From positions 149,201,206-149,265,205 of the forward strand of contig CM075650.1 of the NCBI GenBank assembly GCA_037953625.1: DNA of 64,000 nt, given 5' to 3'. Each line of letters begins with the position of its first letter. The stretch's first letter is position 1. Made by a program: the position numbers and the translations under genes. The notes under the pieces are model-generated. The model saw nothing but the letters and a program-made list of their open reading frames with translations, did no database searches and had not been told where the DNA came from. Below, one piece after another: positions 1 to 10,968 of the stretch. This stretch comes from Crotalaria pallida. Taxonomy: Eukaryota > Streptophyta > Magnoliopsida > Fabales > Fabaceae.

Positions 1-498
1 ATGGGCTTGTCCCTTTTTAAATGGATCTATCCTCATTTATTGTGTTAGACATGTCAGACCTGCTCGAAAGGTTCGGGCAGAGCCAAGTCCACGGGTTGGC
101 CCAGATCTCAGAAAGGATGGAAAGAAGCATGAGGCTCACTACAGCCTTGTGAGTTCAAGTCAACGATGTTTCCTATTTTTTCTGATACCTTTTCCTTCTG
201 TGGTGGGGGTTAGTGTAGCAATTGATAGTTCGTCAAACTTTATAAACATTTGCACATCAGATTTTCTTGCATTTTTTTCGAAGAAATCATAGAGTGCTTT
301 ATATACTTAGCAATGTTGACCGCTGCCAATCTGTTTGTTCTTATATGATTTCATGATTTAATTTCTTGTCAATTAGTAGTAGCTTAATTTTATAATCATT
401 TTATATCTTGTGAATTGTCATCCATGTTTTTCTCGAGTGTTCTTTTTTTAAGATGCTTATTTTCACCCTTGCCCATGGGCCATGGTTGTGCACTGTGC
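1..498. other. Intergenic, no supported gene
   Basis: I see no gene here. A reading frame from the ATG at about 52 gives a short hydrophilic stretch (about 33 codons, rich in Glu, Arg, Ser and Gln). It resembles the coiled-coil tails of plant retroelement ORFs, but it is too short to assign. The rest is AT-rich and stops in all frames. Confidence 0.5.
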
Positions 499-507
499 TT
501 TGTTTTA

Positions 508-880
508 GGGTTTTTATTTTGACACCCCAAAATCCATGGATGTCACCCTAACTCTTTAAATAATACCCTTTATGCCCTTTAAAAAAAACCATGTTTTAAT
601 ACAGGTCGTAAAACAGGTCGTAAGGGGTACTTACGACCTACAGGTCGTAGCACCCCCTTACGACACTTTAAAAACTAAGTTTTAACACAAGTCGTAAGGG
701 TGTTACGACCAACTCATAAATTGTAATTTTGAATTGGTCGTAAGTGGGTGCTAAGACCTTCCACTTACGACCCATGTTAAAACTTAGTTTTTTAAAGTAT
801 CGTAAGGGAGTGCTACAACTTGTAGTCCTGTAGGTCGTAAGTACCCCCTACGACTACGACCTGTGTTAAATCCTAATTTT
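508..880 (+). repeat. Left TIR and subterminal GGTCGTAA palindrome array of the MULE
   Basis: The outer 200 bp match the inverted right end of the element. From about 600 inward, the core ggtcgtaa and its complement ttacgacc alternate many times, so neighbouring copies face each other and can pair. Typical arrangements are ggtcgtaaggggt followed by acttacgacc, and gacctacaggtcgtag. Subterminal repeats of this kind are known transposase-binding or epigenetic targets in other DNA transposons; that role here is inference. Confidence 0.75.
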
Positions 881-1119
881 TTTTTAATATAAAACCCCTA
901 AAACCCTTTACATGTGAAACTTTGTTTTAGTATCGACTCTTATTCTCCATCATACTAATATTATTGCTTTTAATGGCTGTCGTTGAACCTGAATTATCTG
1001 AGAGACGAGGTAAACTCCAAAAGTGTTGCATAAAGTATCCAAAAACATGTTTTTATTTGTATTTTTAATTAAGATGATTTTTTTCAATAATTTATTGTAT
1101 ACGATAGGTTGTAGAACTG

Positions 1120-1275
1120 AATTTATGGACGGTCATAACCCTGTGTTACGACCAATAGATTTTGAGCAGGTCGTAGCCCAGTGTTACGACCTTTGTTTTT
1201 GTTCTGGTCTTAACATTGAGTTACGACCTATGTTTTTTCTTGGTCGTAACACCAAGTTACGACCTATATATAAAT
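1120..1275 (+). repeat. Internal GGTCGTAA / TTACGACC copies
   Basis: This is a second, looser cluster of the same palindromic core, at least seven half-sites between 1126 and 1266, spaced about 20-30 bp apart. It lies between the left subterminal array and the transposase start. An 88-codon open frame crosses it, but the translation is only repeat sequence and is not a gene. Confidence 0.65.
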
Positions 1276-1284
1276 ATATTAAAT

Positions 1285-1605
1285 CCTAATATTACTTTTG
1301 TGTATTCTAAATTTCTAAGATAATTTTTTTTAATCCTAATATTACTTTTTTATTATAAATTTATAATATAACTTTTTTTTATTCTAAATTTCTAATATTA
1401 CTTTTTTTTATTCTAAATTTTTAATATAGGTTTTTTTTTTAATTTAAAATTCTTACTATAACTTTGTTTTTTTTTCATACTTTTTTTTTTAAATTCCTAA
1501 TGTAACATTTTTTTTCATATTTTTTATTTTAAATTCCTAATGTAACATTGTTTTTTTTCATTTTTTTAATTTTAAATCCTAATATAACTTTGTTTTTTCA
1601 TTGAA
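1285..1605 (+). repeat. T-rich degenerate tandem repeat upstream of the transposase
   Basis: Roughly 40-bp units built on taatattact, poly-T and attctaaatttc repeat about seven or eight times with drift. There is no coding content. The tract occupies the place where the transposase promoter or 5' UTR would lie. Confidence 0.6.
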
Positions 1606-1607
1606 CA

Positions 1608-3622
1608 ATGCTATTGCAGATTATATATAGTGATGACTTTTCACATAATAAGGTCTTCGCAAGTAGGGACGACTTGATCCGTTGGGTTCAATCTGTTGGA
1701 AAAGAACAAAAACATGTGATCGTTATATATCGCTCAAACACAGGCGGAGGAACGTATAAGAGAAGACCTAGGGTTTTATTGGCTTGCGAAAGAAGTGGAA
1801 AATATAGGAAAAGAACAAAAGGTGAGGTGATGTCTGTATTGAGTAGTCACAAGTCTGATTGCCCTTTCATGATTAATGCCTGGGATCTTGGTAATGGAAA
1901 AGGTTGGATGCTTTTGGTCAAATGTGGCGTTCACAATCACAAACCATGTGAAAGCTTGGAGGGTCATTATGGTAGGCCAACCAAAGAGGAAAAAGAGTTA
2001 ATCGTGAACTTGACAAAGGCAGGGGTTAAACCGAAAGAAATTCTCATTAGTTTGAAAGAATGAAACAAGAACAATACTATACTACCTTGAAACAAGTGTA
2101 CAATGAGCGTCTACGATATAGAAAAAGTATCAGACATCCCAGGACACATATGCAGCATTTATTGCACAGATTGACTTCTTCTGGATATGTGACGCATTAT
2201 GTAAAAGACGAAGAAAGTGATGTGTTGAAGGCCATTTTTTGGGCATATCCAAGTGGAATATCATTATTCCATTCATTCAGTATTGTTCTTGTTATGGATA
2301 GTACCTACAAAACCAATAGATACAGGTGCCCACTTCTTGAGATCGTAGGTCAAACATCCACAAAGAAGACGTTTCATGTTGCTTTTTTTTTATATGGAGG
2401 CTGAAAAGGCTTCCTACTTCACATGGGCTGTGGAGCGGCTTCGCAACTTGATTGAAGTGATGATGCCATGCCTCAGATCATAGTGAGTGATAAAGAAGAG
2501 GCTCTGACTTTGGCAGTCACGAAGGTATTTCCAACCTCTACTCACTTGCTATGTAAGTTTCACATCTCAAAGAATGTGTTGTCTAGAGTGAGGAACAAAG
2601 TGTGTGACTCAAAAGATGTGACACCGATAATGGACGCTTGGAAAGAAGCCGTAGAATCTCGAGACTTGCAAGAGTATGAAGATTATTTGAAAAAATTTAA
2701 GGATTTGTGCGGATTAATAATTTTTGAATACGTGCAACGTGTTTATTTGAAACGCAACAAGGAGAAATTTGTGGGTGTTTGGGTAAACCAATTGATGCAT
2801 CTTGGTAACACCACAGCTAATAGGTGAGTTTTAAAACCCAAAGATGTTTTTAGTTATGTGTTTTTACCAATTGAATTATAAAATAATTATGAAATACGTT
2901 ATATGTTTATTTTTTGTTTTAACAGGGTTGAGAGCGCTCATGCCACATTCAAAAGATTACCGAGAGATAGTCAGGGGGATATGTGCACCAGTTTTGAAGC
3001 GATGGAGAATATGTTGGTATGTCAACATACTGATATTAACGAGTCTTTTGAGAGTAGTATAACCAAGGTGGATCATCGTGTAAATAATGATTTCTACAAG
3101 GAGTTGCGCCACTTTGTCTCGCGTAATGCGATAGTACACATTTGGGAGATCATGGAAGGTCTTCGCCAAACAGATTGGGTAAGCTTACATTGTGATTGCA
3201 GAATCAGAAGGACTCACGGTCTACCATGTGAATGTTAACTTGCAAAATATTTTAAAGAGGAAGTACCCATCCCTTTGGATGCAGTTCACGATCATTGGCG
3301 ACACTTGTCTTTTAATGAAAAAATAAAGACCTCTTTTTTACCAACAGAATTTGATCCAAAACCATACGTGGATGAGATATATCCTCAAGTAGAAGCATTA
3401 GATGATAAGGGTGTGCTTAAAAAGAAAAGATATTTTCAAAGATTACATGAGTTTGTGTATCCAACAACAACTTCAATGAAGCACATGAAAAATCTACAAA
3501 GCACGAACCATCTAATTAGGAAAATGATGTCATGGAAGGTACTTTTCAATCCAAGGGATCTCAATCTAAAACAATTCACAATCTACCAAATCAAAAACAA
3601 AAGGGTCTCAATCTACAGGTGA
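1608..3622 (+). pseudogene. MULE transposase (MuDR/FAR1-like), decayed
   Basis: In an intact MULE this protein cuts and moves the element. The order of domains is recognisable across several frames. An N-terminal FAR1-like DNA-binding region (1608-2063) contains LLACERSGKY and VKCGVHNHKPC. The MULE transposase domain follows: VMDSTYKTN near 2300 holds the first catalytic Asp, IIVSDKEEAL near 2480 the second, and LLCKFHISKN comes after it. Then VESAHATFKR carries the candidate Glu just after a good intron (GT at 2824, AG at 2925, 102 nt). A SWIM zinc finger (CDCRIRRTHGLPC) ends at a TAA stop at 3236-3238. Breaks: a TGA and frame change near 2057-2090, an apparent extra T in the run at 2383-2391, another frame change near 2455, and the TAA inside the SWIM motif. 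The tail to 3622 stays open. I am sure of the family and sure it is non-functional. Confidence 0.85.
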
Positions 3623-4470
3623 TTGTCAATTGTGATCGTTTATTCTTTCTTAATATGTTTTGTCAATTGCGATGTTTATTCTTCTCAATCTATAGGATCC
3701 AAAACAATAATATACTATATTAAAGGAATTAAAATAAAAAAATAAATTAATATTATTAAAGGCAAAAAAAAACATTGGTAATTATTAAAGGAATTTAAAA
3801 AAACGAAATTATTATTATTATTATAGTAAAAAATTTTATTATTATTAAATGAAAGAAAAAAACAAAAAAAGGGGGAGGTCGTAAGCTTGGGCTACGACCT
3901 GCATAAAATCACATATTACAGCAACGCACCACAGAAAAACACAAAAAAAAACCATTATAGATACATCTTCACATATATAACTAACAATAATGTACTATAT
4001 TAATGTACAAACATGCATAAAATTAAAAAAATAAAAAAGGGGAAAACCTAGGGTTCAATTGCTCTACATAAACAAACTCAATGTAATGGTGCTACAATCA
4101 CGGACTAATAAGCTATTAAAACAGTCAATACACATAATGATTAAGAAATATTTAAAAAAAATTAGAGAAGATTGAATAACAAACCATGATAGAATTAAAA
4201 AAAAATAAAGAATATTGAAAGAGAATGAGAATGAGAATGAGACATACCGATTCGCGAGGAAGACACCAAGAGGGAGGAGAATCACGTTTTGGCAGTGAAG
4301 AGAAGAGAAGAAATAAGGCTAAGAAGTTGAACGAGAATGAGAAGGTGAGAAGAAAAACTAATTTTAACAACTGTGTGAGAAGAGTGTGAAAGAGAAAGGG
4401 AGAAATCGTTGGGGTATAATTTTATCGGGTTGTAAGAGAGTGATACGACCTACAGGTCGTAACACCCCCT
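3623..4470. other. MULE interior, non-coding, with right subterminal repeat start
   Basis: AT-rich sequence with attatt runs and no credible ORF. One facing pair of ggtcgtaag and ctacgacct sits near 3876-3900. The right subterminal array begins near 4430 and is cut by the Sirevirus at 4471. The cccct at 4466-4470 is the left copy of the Sirevirus target duplication. Confidence 0.6.
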
Positions 4471-6046
4471 TGTGAATTCAATGCTCCTAATTATGTGGAT
4501 TATGTTTTGATGATGACAAAATAATTAGCAAATCATGCCTTGAAGATATTGCAACATCAACATCAACAAGAAGTCAAGAAAAGAAGACAAGTGCCCAATC
4601 ATTCTCAATCAAATATTAATTGTAAATTTCTAATTTATGTTGAGAGTGGTTGAGAGTGGGTAGAAATAGTTAGTCTCTTCTAGGAATAAATTTTTATATG
4701 TTTATTAAGTTGAGATTGACCAAAAATTAATACTTGAGAGGAAAAATAAAATTGAAAAATAATTTTTCCCATATCTGATCAAAATACTCGAGTATTTTGA
4801 TAAAGACTCGAGTATATACTCGAGTATTTATAGAAAAACTCGAGTATTTGTGCCAGGTCAGCAAATATGACCGTTAGCTGGTTCGTGCACCAATTCACTC
4901 GTGACCGACCAAAAAGACTCGAGTATTTACCAAAAGACTCGAGTATTTTTGTCCAGTCAGCAAAAATGAACGTTGGAGAGACTCAAAAACCCAATTGAGG
5001 GCATTTGAGTCTCATCCAACCCCAAGAGAGTATTCTGAACCTTATTGTAAAATTGCTCTTTGAATTTGTGCAAGAACAAACAAGACAACAACACATTATT
5101 GATCACAAGCTTTCATAATTTCCTTTTCTCAAGTGTTAATTCCCAAAAAGCTCAACTTCTCACTCATATTGTCATTTTATTCCAAGTTGAGTTTTAGGCC
5201 TCAATTCTTACATTGAGCTGTGCTTATTTGTGCTAATCCATTGTGAGATTAGTAATACACATACAAAAAGCTTGATTATTCAAAGTCTTGGATTGTTCCC
5301 AAGCAAACCCTAAGTGGCTTAGGGTGTTGGAAGTCTTGAGAGGTTCTCAAGCACAAGACTAGGAGGTTCCTAGCCCGGTGGAGTTTCTTGAAGGGAGTTC
5401 AAGGAAGCTTTGTGAAGAGTTCTTCAATCACCGGAATCAAATTGGGGTAGAAATCAAGAGTTTGGTACACTCTTGAAAGGGTTAGGTTGAGTGAGGCCAT
5501 TCTCAAGCAATCCTTTGTAATTTCTAACAATTTGATTATTAGTAGAAACTCCTAAGTGATTAGGAGGACTGGATGTAGCTCATTGTTGGAGTGAACCAGG
5601 ATAAAATTGCTTGAGTGTTGGTTTATTGCTTTTAATCTACTTTCTAGCTCAATAGACTTAAGTCATTTCAATCAATTAGGATTTATACAATTAGGTAGCA
5701 AGTTCAAGGAATCTTTGTGTTTAAAAGTTATTTAGATTGCTTGCTATTCTGTTGGATAAGTTCCTGTTTATTATTGAATTGATTTGAGTTAAATTGCTGA
5801 ATTTTCGTTTCTGGTTTTTCTGATATCTGATAGGAAAAACTCGAGTATTTCCGAAAAGACTCGAGTTGTTCATCACTGAAAAACTCGAGTATTTCACAAA
5901 AGACTCGAGTCTTTTGTGTCTGATTCCAGAAAATTCAGTCTTAGCTCCATTCTTCAATTATCAATCGAAATATTTGGTATTAGTGCTTCAAAATACTATT
6001 CACCCCCCCTCTAGTATTTGCTTAGCCCGCTTGTTGGTTTCCAACA
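4471..6046 (+). repeat. 5' LTR of Sirevirus copy 1
   Basis: Starts tgtgaattcaatg and ends ggtttccaaca, 1576 bp. It contains ten ACTCGAGT-type palindromes in two groups: six at about 4785-4950 and four near the 3' end at about 5840-5910. A run of seven C residues lies near 6002, shortly before the end. A 97-codon frame at 5866-6159 crosses the LTR end and is not a gene. Confidence 0.92.
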
Positions 6047-6068
6047 AGTGGTATCAGAGCTCGGTCGA
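6047..6068 (+). promoter_or_regulatory. Primer-binding site (initiator tRNA-Met)
   Basis: The sequence tggtatcagagctcggtc begins 2 bp after the LTR. Its first 12 bases are complementary to the 3' end of plant initiator tRNA-Met, the usual minus-strand primer of Copia elements. Copy 2 has the same site at 55282. Confidence 0.9.
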
Positions 6069-6116
6069 AAGATCGAGTGTAACAACTTTTTCGAAAAAGA
6101 TCCTTTTGGAAACTAA

Positions 6117-7895
6117 ATGGGCTCTAGCAATAACTTTGGTGGAGAAGGAGCTTCAATAAACCGTCCTCCACTATTTAATGGTGAAGGATATGTTTATTGG
6201 AAAACTCGCATGAAAGTTTTTATTGAAGCAATTGATATGGATATTTGGGATGCAATTGAAAATGGTCCTTTCATTCCCAAAAAGAAAATAAATGATGAAA
6301 TTGTTGAAATTCCAAGGAGTAGTTGGAATGATGATGAAAAGAGAAAAGTTTCATTTGATTTAAAAGCTAAAAACATCATCTTTTCGGCTTTATCCCATGA
6401 TGAATTTTATAGAGTTTCCCAATGTAAATCGGCAAAAGAAATGTGGGATACTTTGCAAGTCACACATGAGGGAACAAGTGAGGTTAGAGATGCAAGATTG
6501 AATTCTCTAACTCACGAATATGAATTGTTTCACATGTTGCCAAATGAAACCATTAGTGACTTGCAAAGGCGATTCTCTCACATTGTTAATCATTTGATTT
6601 CCTTGGGAAAAGTATTTCGCAATGGTGAAACTACTAACAAAATTCTAAGATGTCTTGATAGGAGTTGGCAACCCAAGGTAACCGCCATCAAGGAATCTAG
6701 AGACATAAATAGCATGGACTTAGCCACTTTGTTTGGCAAACTCCAAGAGCATGAGATGGAGCTTACAAGACTTGGGATGCATGAGGAATCGGACAAAAAG
6801 AAAAAGGGCATAGCACTCAAAGCTTCAACTAAAGCTACAAAAGAAGTTGAAGAATGCTCTACAAGTGGAGATTCCGATGGTGAATCAAATCAAGAAGAAT
6901 TTGGGATGTTTGTGAAAAGATTCAACAAATTTTTCAAAGGGAAGAAAGGTGGATCTTCATCCAATTTCAAGAGAACCAAAGACTCCAAACAAAGAGAAAA
7001 GAGTACCAATGATGGAGTTAAGTGTCATGAATGTGGTGGGGTTGGTCACATAAGAATGGAATGTGTCACATTCTTGAAGAAGAATGACAAGAAGACCCAA
7101 GAGACCAAAGGGAAGCGTGCATACATTGTTTGGGATGCACCGGAGAAGAGCAATGAATCATCTTCAAGTAGCTCCGGTGATGAAAATGCAAACCTTTGTC
7201 TCATGGCCAAGAACAATCATGAGTCCTCATCAAGAGCTAATCATGGCATGAGTGAAAGTGATGATGAGGTAACCTCTAGCTCTTCTTGTTCATCTTCAAA
7301 CTCCATTTCATATGATGATTTGCAAGAAGCTTACAATGAAATGTTAATTCAATTTAAAAGGCTTGCTAAAATTAATAAGGAAAAAGGAAAGAAAATTTTG
7401 GAGTTTCAACATGAAATTGATGAATTGCAAAAATCTATAAATGAGTTGAAACTTCAAAATGAATCCTTGGAACTTATTAATTCTAGTCATCAAAGTGATT
7501 GTGCAAATCATGAGGAAATTATCACTTCATGTGAGAGATGTGATGATCTTGAAAAAGAAGTGAAAAAGTTGAAAAACAAACTCACAATCTCACATAGTGC
7601 TAGAAACCTCAACCGGTTGTTGAACTCTCAAAGACATAATCACAACAAAACCGGTTTAGGATATGTTCATAAAAAGGACAAAAAGTACAAGGTGGTTGGA
7701 ACATTTTCTAAGAAAAATTCATCAAAGAGACCAACTTGTACTTATTGTGGAAAAGTTGGACATATCAACATTGAGTGCCACATTAAGAAGTTTGAAATGA
7801 AAAAGGGCACTTATATGTGGATTAAGAAGGGAGAAAGTCCCAACACTAACCCTAAGGGACCCAACATTGTTTGGGTACCCAAAGTGAACAAGTGA
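6117..7895 (+). CDS. gag: Gag (capsid and nucleocapsid) of Sirevirus copy 1
   Basis: Gag packages element RNA into cytoplasmic virus-like particles. The 592-aa protein has the UBN2/Copia gag domain in its first 230 residues (motifs FNGEGYVYWKTRM, SAKEMWDTLQ, LTHEYELFHM). A CCHC knuckle starts at about Cys303 (CHECGGVGHIRMEC). A Ser/Asp/Glu-rich linker follows, then a Lys/Glu-rich coiled coil at roughly 405-465 and a second CCHC knuckle from Cys541. The start is the first ATG after the primer site. The frame ends at TGA 7893-7895. pol lies 13 nt downstream in the +1 frame. A possible splice donor, GAG|GTA, falls after residue 384. Two well-separated knuckles are unusual for Copia. Confidence 0.93.
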   Translation: MGSSNNFGGEGASINRPPLFNGEGYVYWKTRMKVFIEAIDMDIWDAIENGPFIPKKKINDEIVEIPRSSWNDDEKRKVSFDLKAKNIIFSALSHDEFYRVSQCKSAKEMWDTLQVTHEGTSEVRDARLNSLTHEYELFHMLPNETISDLQRRFSHIVNHLISLGKVFRNGETTNKILRCLDRSWQPKVTAIKESRDINSMDLATLFGKLQEHEMELTRLGMHEESDKKKKGIALKASTKATKEVEECSTSGDSDGESNQEEFGMFVKRFNKFFKGKKGGSSSNFKRTKDSKQREKSTNDGVKCHECGGVGHIRMECVTFLKKNDKKTQETKGKRAYIVWDAPEKSNESSSSSSGDENANLCLMAKNNHESSSRANHGMSESDDEVTSSSSCSSSNSISYDDLQEAYNEMLIQFKRLAKINKEKGKKILEFQHEIDELQKSINELKLQNESLELINSSHQSDCANHEEIITSCERCDDLEKEVKKLKNKLTISHSARNLNRLLNSQRHNHNKTGLGYVHKKDKKYKVVGTFSKKNSSKRPTCTYCGKVGHINIECHIKKFEMKKGTYMWIKKGESPNTNPKGPNIVWVPKVNK

Positions 7896-7908
7896 TTTCA
7901 TATTGTAG

Positions 7909-10900
7909 GTGTGCCTTCGAACGGGAAAACAATTGTGGTATCTTGATAGTGGATGTTCGAAGCACATGACGGGAGATAAGCGACACTTCATTGAGCTTAC
8001 TCCAAAGGAAAAGGGTTATGTCACTTATGGGGACAACAACAAAGGCAAAATCCTTGGTATTGGTAAAATCGGAAACTCTTCAAACTTGATTATTGATAAT
8101 GTGCTCTATGTTCAAGGATTAGAACATAATCTCTTGAGCATAAGCCAATTATGTGATGTTGGTAATCATGTAGTTTTTACCTCTACCCATTGCCTCATTA
8201 AAAGTGACAAAGATGAATCAATCAAATTTGTTGGTAGAAGGTCAAATAATACTTACTTAGTTGATTTGAACAAAGTCACTTCTTTGGTCTCTACTTGTTT
8301 AGTGAGCAAAGAAAATGACACTTGGTTATGGCATCGTAGGACCGCTCATATTAATGTAAACCAATTGAAGAAAATACAATCTAAAGATCTAGTAGTTGGT
8401 TTACCAAAGCTAAATTTTTCTATTGAAGGTGTTTGTTCTCCTTGCAAGAAATGTAAACAAACTAAAAACACCTTTGGATCAAAAATGGTTATGTCCACGT
8501 CAAGGCCATTAGAAATGCTTCATATGGACTTGTTTGGACCATCACAAATAAAAAGCTTTGGTGGCAACTATTATGCATTGGTGATTGTTGATGACTTCTC
8601 TAGGTTTACTTGGACTTTATTTTTAACTACTAAGAGTGAGACCTACAAATCTTTTAAACATCATGTCAAACTTTTGCAAAACCAAGTAAATCAAAAAGTA
8701 ATTATTATTCGTACCGATCATGGTGGAGAATTTGAAAACCACAAATTTGATAGATTTTGTGCTAAAAATGGTATTGAGCACCAATTCTCCGCACCAAGAA
8801 CTCCGGAACAAAACGGAGTGGTAGAGCGGAAAAATAGGGTGCTAGAGGAACTTGCTAGAACCATGTTAAATGATTCTCAAGTACCTCAATATTTTTGGGC
8901 CGATGCCGTCAATACGGCTTGTTATGTTTTAAATCGTATTTTGATAAGGCCCTCTTTGGATAAAACTCCCTATGAACTTTACAAGGGAAGAAAGCCAAAT
9001 ATATCTCATTTTCATGTCTTCGGATGCCAAGTTTTTGTTTTAAATAATGGAAAAGAACACATTGGCAAGTTTGATTCCAAATCCGATGAAGGCATATTTT
9101 TAGGCTATTCTTCTCATAGTAAAGCTTATAGAATTTTCAATAAAAGAACTTTAACTATTGAGGAATCAATTCATGTGGTTTTTAATGAGTCTTCAAAAGA
9201 AGATAGTGTTTTATGTGATGCTAGTGAAGATGGCATTGTCTTTTCAAAAGAAGAAAAAGAGAGAGAGAATTCAAAAGTTGATGAAGGAGAAGTAAGGGAA
9301 GAACTTCCTCCAACTTGGAAATCGGTCAAGGCCCATCCTATAGACAAAGTCATAGGAGATATGTCAAAGGGAGTACTTACTCGTAGGTCTATTCAAAACA
9401 TTTGCCACTATGTCTCATTTGTTTCTCAAATTGAACCCGATTCAATTAAAAAGGCCATTGAGGATGATCATTGGGTTCTTGCTATGCAAGAAGAATTAAA
9501 CCAATTTGAAAGAAATGAAGTTTGGGATCTAGTCCCTAAACCCGATGATCATACCATAATTGGTACTAAATGGATTTATAGAAACAAACTTGATGAATCC
9601 GGGTTGATTATAAGAAACAAAGCTAGACTAGTAGCTCAAGGGTACAACCAAGAGGAAGGTATCGATTATGATGAGACCTTTGCTCCGGTTGCACGTCTTG
9701 AAGCAATCCGAATTTTACTTGCTTATGCTTCAATCATGAAATTCACTTTATATCAAATGGATGTTAAAAGTGCTTTCTTGAATGGGTTTATAAATGAAGA
9801 AGTGTATGTCAAACAACCCCCCGGTTTTGAAAATAGTGAATTTCCAAACCATGTTTATAAATTGAAAAAGGCACTCTATGGATTGAAACAAGCTCCTAGA
9901 GCTTGGTATGATCGATTGAGTTCCTTTCTATTAGAAAACAAGTTTCAAAGAGGGAAGGTTGATAATACACTATTTATTTATAAAACCAAGGATGACATTT
10001 TGTTAGTACAAATCTATGTTGATGATATCATTTTCGGTGCTACTAACGTGTCTCTTTGTAGAAAGTTTTCAAATTTGATGAAAAAAGAATTTGAAATGTC
10101 AATGATGGGAGAACTCAAGTTCTTCCTAGGCTTACAAATAAAGCAAGTCAAGGAGGGGATATTTGTGCATCAAGGGAAATATTGCAAAGAGCTCCTTGAG
10201 AAATTCGGATTGGACAAGTGCAAGGAAGCCTACACTCCAATGAGCACATCATGCTACCTAGACAAGGATGAACAAGGTACACCGGTTGATGTTAGTAAGT
10301 ATAGGGGTATGATAGGTAGTCTCCTATATCTCACTGCATCTAGACCGGATATTATGTTTAGTGTATGCATGTGTGCTAGATTTCAAGCTAATCCTAAAGA
10401 ATCTCACCTATCCGCAGTTAAACATATATTTAAGTATCTAAAAGGAACAATTAACACTGGTTTATGGTATCCTGCTGATGCCAATCTTTGTTTAGTTGGT
10501 TACTCGGATTCCGACTTCGCGGGATGCAAGCTTGATCGCAAAAGCACCAGTGGTACTTGCCATTTCTTGGGAAGTTCATTGGTGTCATGGTTTTCTAAAA
10601 ATCAAGCTTGTGTCGCTCTTTCTACCGCCGAAGCGGAATATATCGCAGCCGGTAGTTGTTGTGCTCAACTGTTATGGATGAAACAACAATTATCGGATTT
10701 TGGTTTGAAACTTGAAAATATTCCGATTAGATGCGATAACACGAGTGCAATCAATTTGACTAAGAATCCGGTGTATCACTCAAGAACTAAACACATTGAA
10801 ATAAGACATCACTTTTTAAGAGATCATGTACAAAAGGGTGATTGCACAATTGAATTTGTCAGTACCACAAATCAATTAGCTGACATTTTTACAAAACCTC

Positions 10901-10968
10901 TACCAAGGGACACCTTTTATCATATTAGGAGAGAACTTGGTATTTTAGATGACGCTAATATAGGCTAA
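7909..10968 (+). CDS. pol: Pol polyprotein (protease, integrase, RT, RNase H) of Sirevirus copy 1
   Basis: Pol copies and inserts the element. Counting the GTG at 7909 as residue 1, the 1019-aa frame shows, in order: aspartic protease with LDSGCSKHMTG (Asp13); the GAG-pre-integrase zinc site around His142 (WLWHRRTAH, then CKKC); integrase with Asp207, Asp270 and Glu306, which is D(62)D(35)E spacing; a reverse transcriptase with Asp618 (QMDVKSAF) and YVDDIIF at Asp705-706; and RNase H with YSDSDFAG near 865 and STAEAEY. There is no ATG at the start: the frame opens directly after TAG at 7906-7908, and upstream sequence reads TTGTAG like a 3' splice site. Pol must therefore be made as a Gag-Pol fusion by some special route. 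No internal stop or frameshift is visible, so the copy may be competent. Confidence 0.94.
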   Translation: MCLRTGKQLWYLDSGCSKHMTGDKRHFIELTPKEKGYVTYGDNNKGKILGIGKIGNSSNLIIDNVLYVQGLEHNLLSISQLCDVGNHVVFTSTHCLIKSDKDESIKFVGRRSNNTYLVDLNKVTSLVSTCLVSKENDTWLWHRRTAHINVNQLKKIQSKDLVVGLPKLNFSIEGVCSPCKKCKQTKNTFGSKMVMSTSRPLEMLHMDLFGPSQIKSFGGNYYALVIVDDFSRFTWTLFLTTKSETYKSFKHHVKLLQNQVNQKVIIIRTDHGGEFENHKFDRFCAKNGIEHQFSAPRTPEQNGVVERKNRVLEELARTMLNDSQVPQYFWADAVNTACYVLNRILIRPSLDKTPYELYKGRKPNISHFHVFGCQVFVLNNGKEHIGKFDSKSDEGIFLGYSSHSKAYRIFNKRTLTIEESIHVVFNESSKEDSVLCDASEDGIVFSKEEKERENSKVDEGEVREELPPTWKSVKAHPIDKVIGDMSKGVLTRRSIQNICHYVSFVSQIEPDSIKKAIEDDHWVLAMQEELNQFERNEVWDLVPKPDDHTIIGTKWIYRNKLDESGLIIRNKARLVAQGYNQEEGIDYDETFAPVARLEAIRILLAYASIMKFTLYQMDVKSAFLNGFINEEVYVKQPPGFENSEFPNHVYKLKKALYGLKQAPRAWYDRLSSFLLENKFQRGKVDNTLFIYKTKDDILLVQIYVDDIIFGATNVSLCRKFSNLMKKEFEMSMMGELKFFLGLQIKQVKEGIFVHQGKYCKELLEKFGLDKCKEAYTPMSTSCYLDKDEQGTPVDVSKYRGMIGSLLYLTASRPDIMFSVCMCARFQANPKESHLSAVKHIFKYLKGTINTGLWYPADANLCLVGYSDSDFAGCKLDRKSTSGTCHFLGSSLVSWFSKNQACVALSTAEAEYIAAGSCCAQLLWMKQQLSDFGLKLENIPIRCDNTSAINLTKNPVYHSRTKHIEIRHHFLRDHVQKGDCTIEFVSTTNQLADIFTKPLPRDTFYHIRRELGILDDANIG

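Noticed and set aside
1023..1289. 88-codon ORF as a small gene
   Set aside because: It translates the GGTCGTAA/TTACGACC repeat array of the MULE and has no protein-like composition.
5866..6159. 97-codon ORF across the LTR end and leader
   Set aside because: It overlaps the primer-binding site and the gag start in another frame. It is an accident of the repeated LTR end, with a similar frame in the 3' LTR at 13744.
7893..7911. Ribosomal frameshift or stop readthrough between gag and pol
   Set aside because: The gag frame stops 13 nt before the pol frame opens, and the pol frame itself has TAG at 7906-7908. The frames do not overlap, so a single frameshift or a single readthrough cannot give Gag-Pol in either copy.
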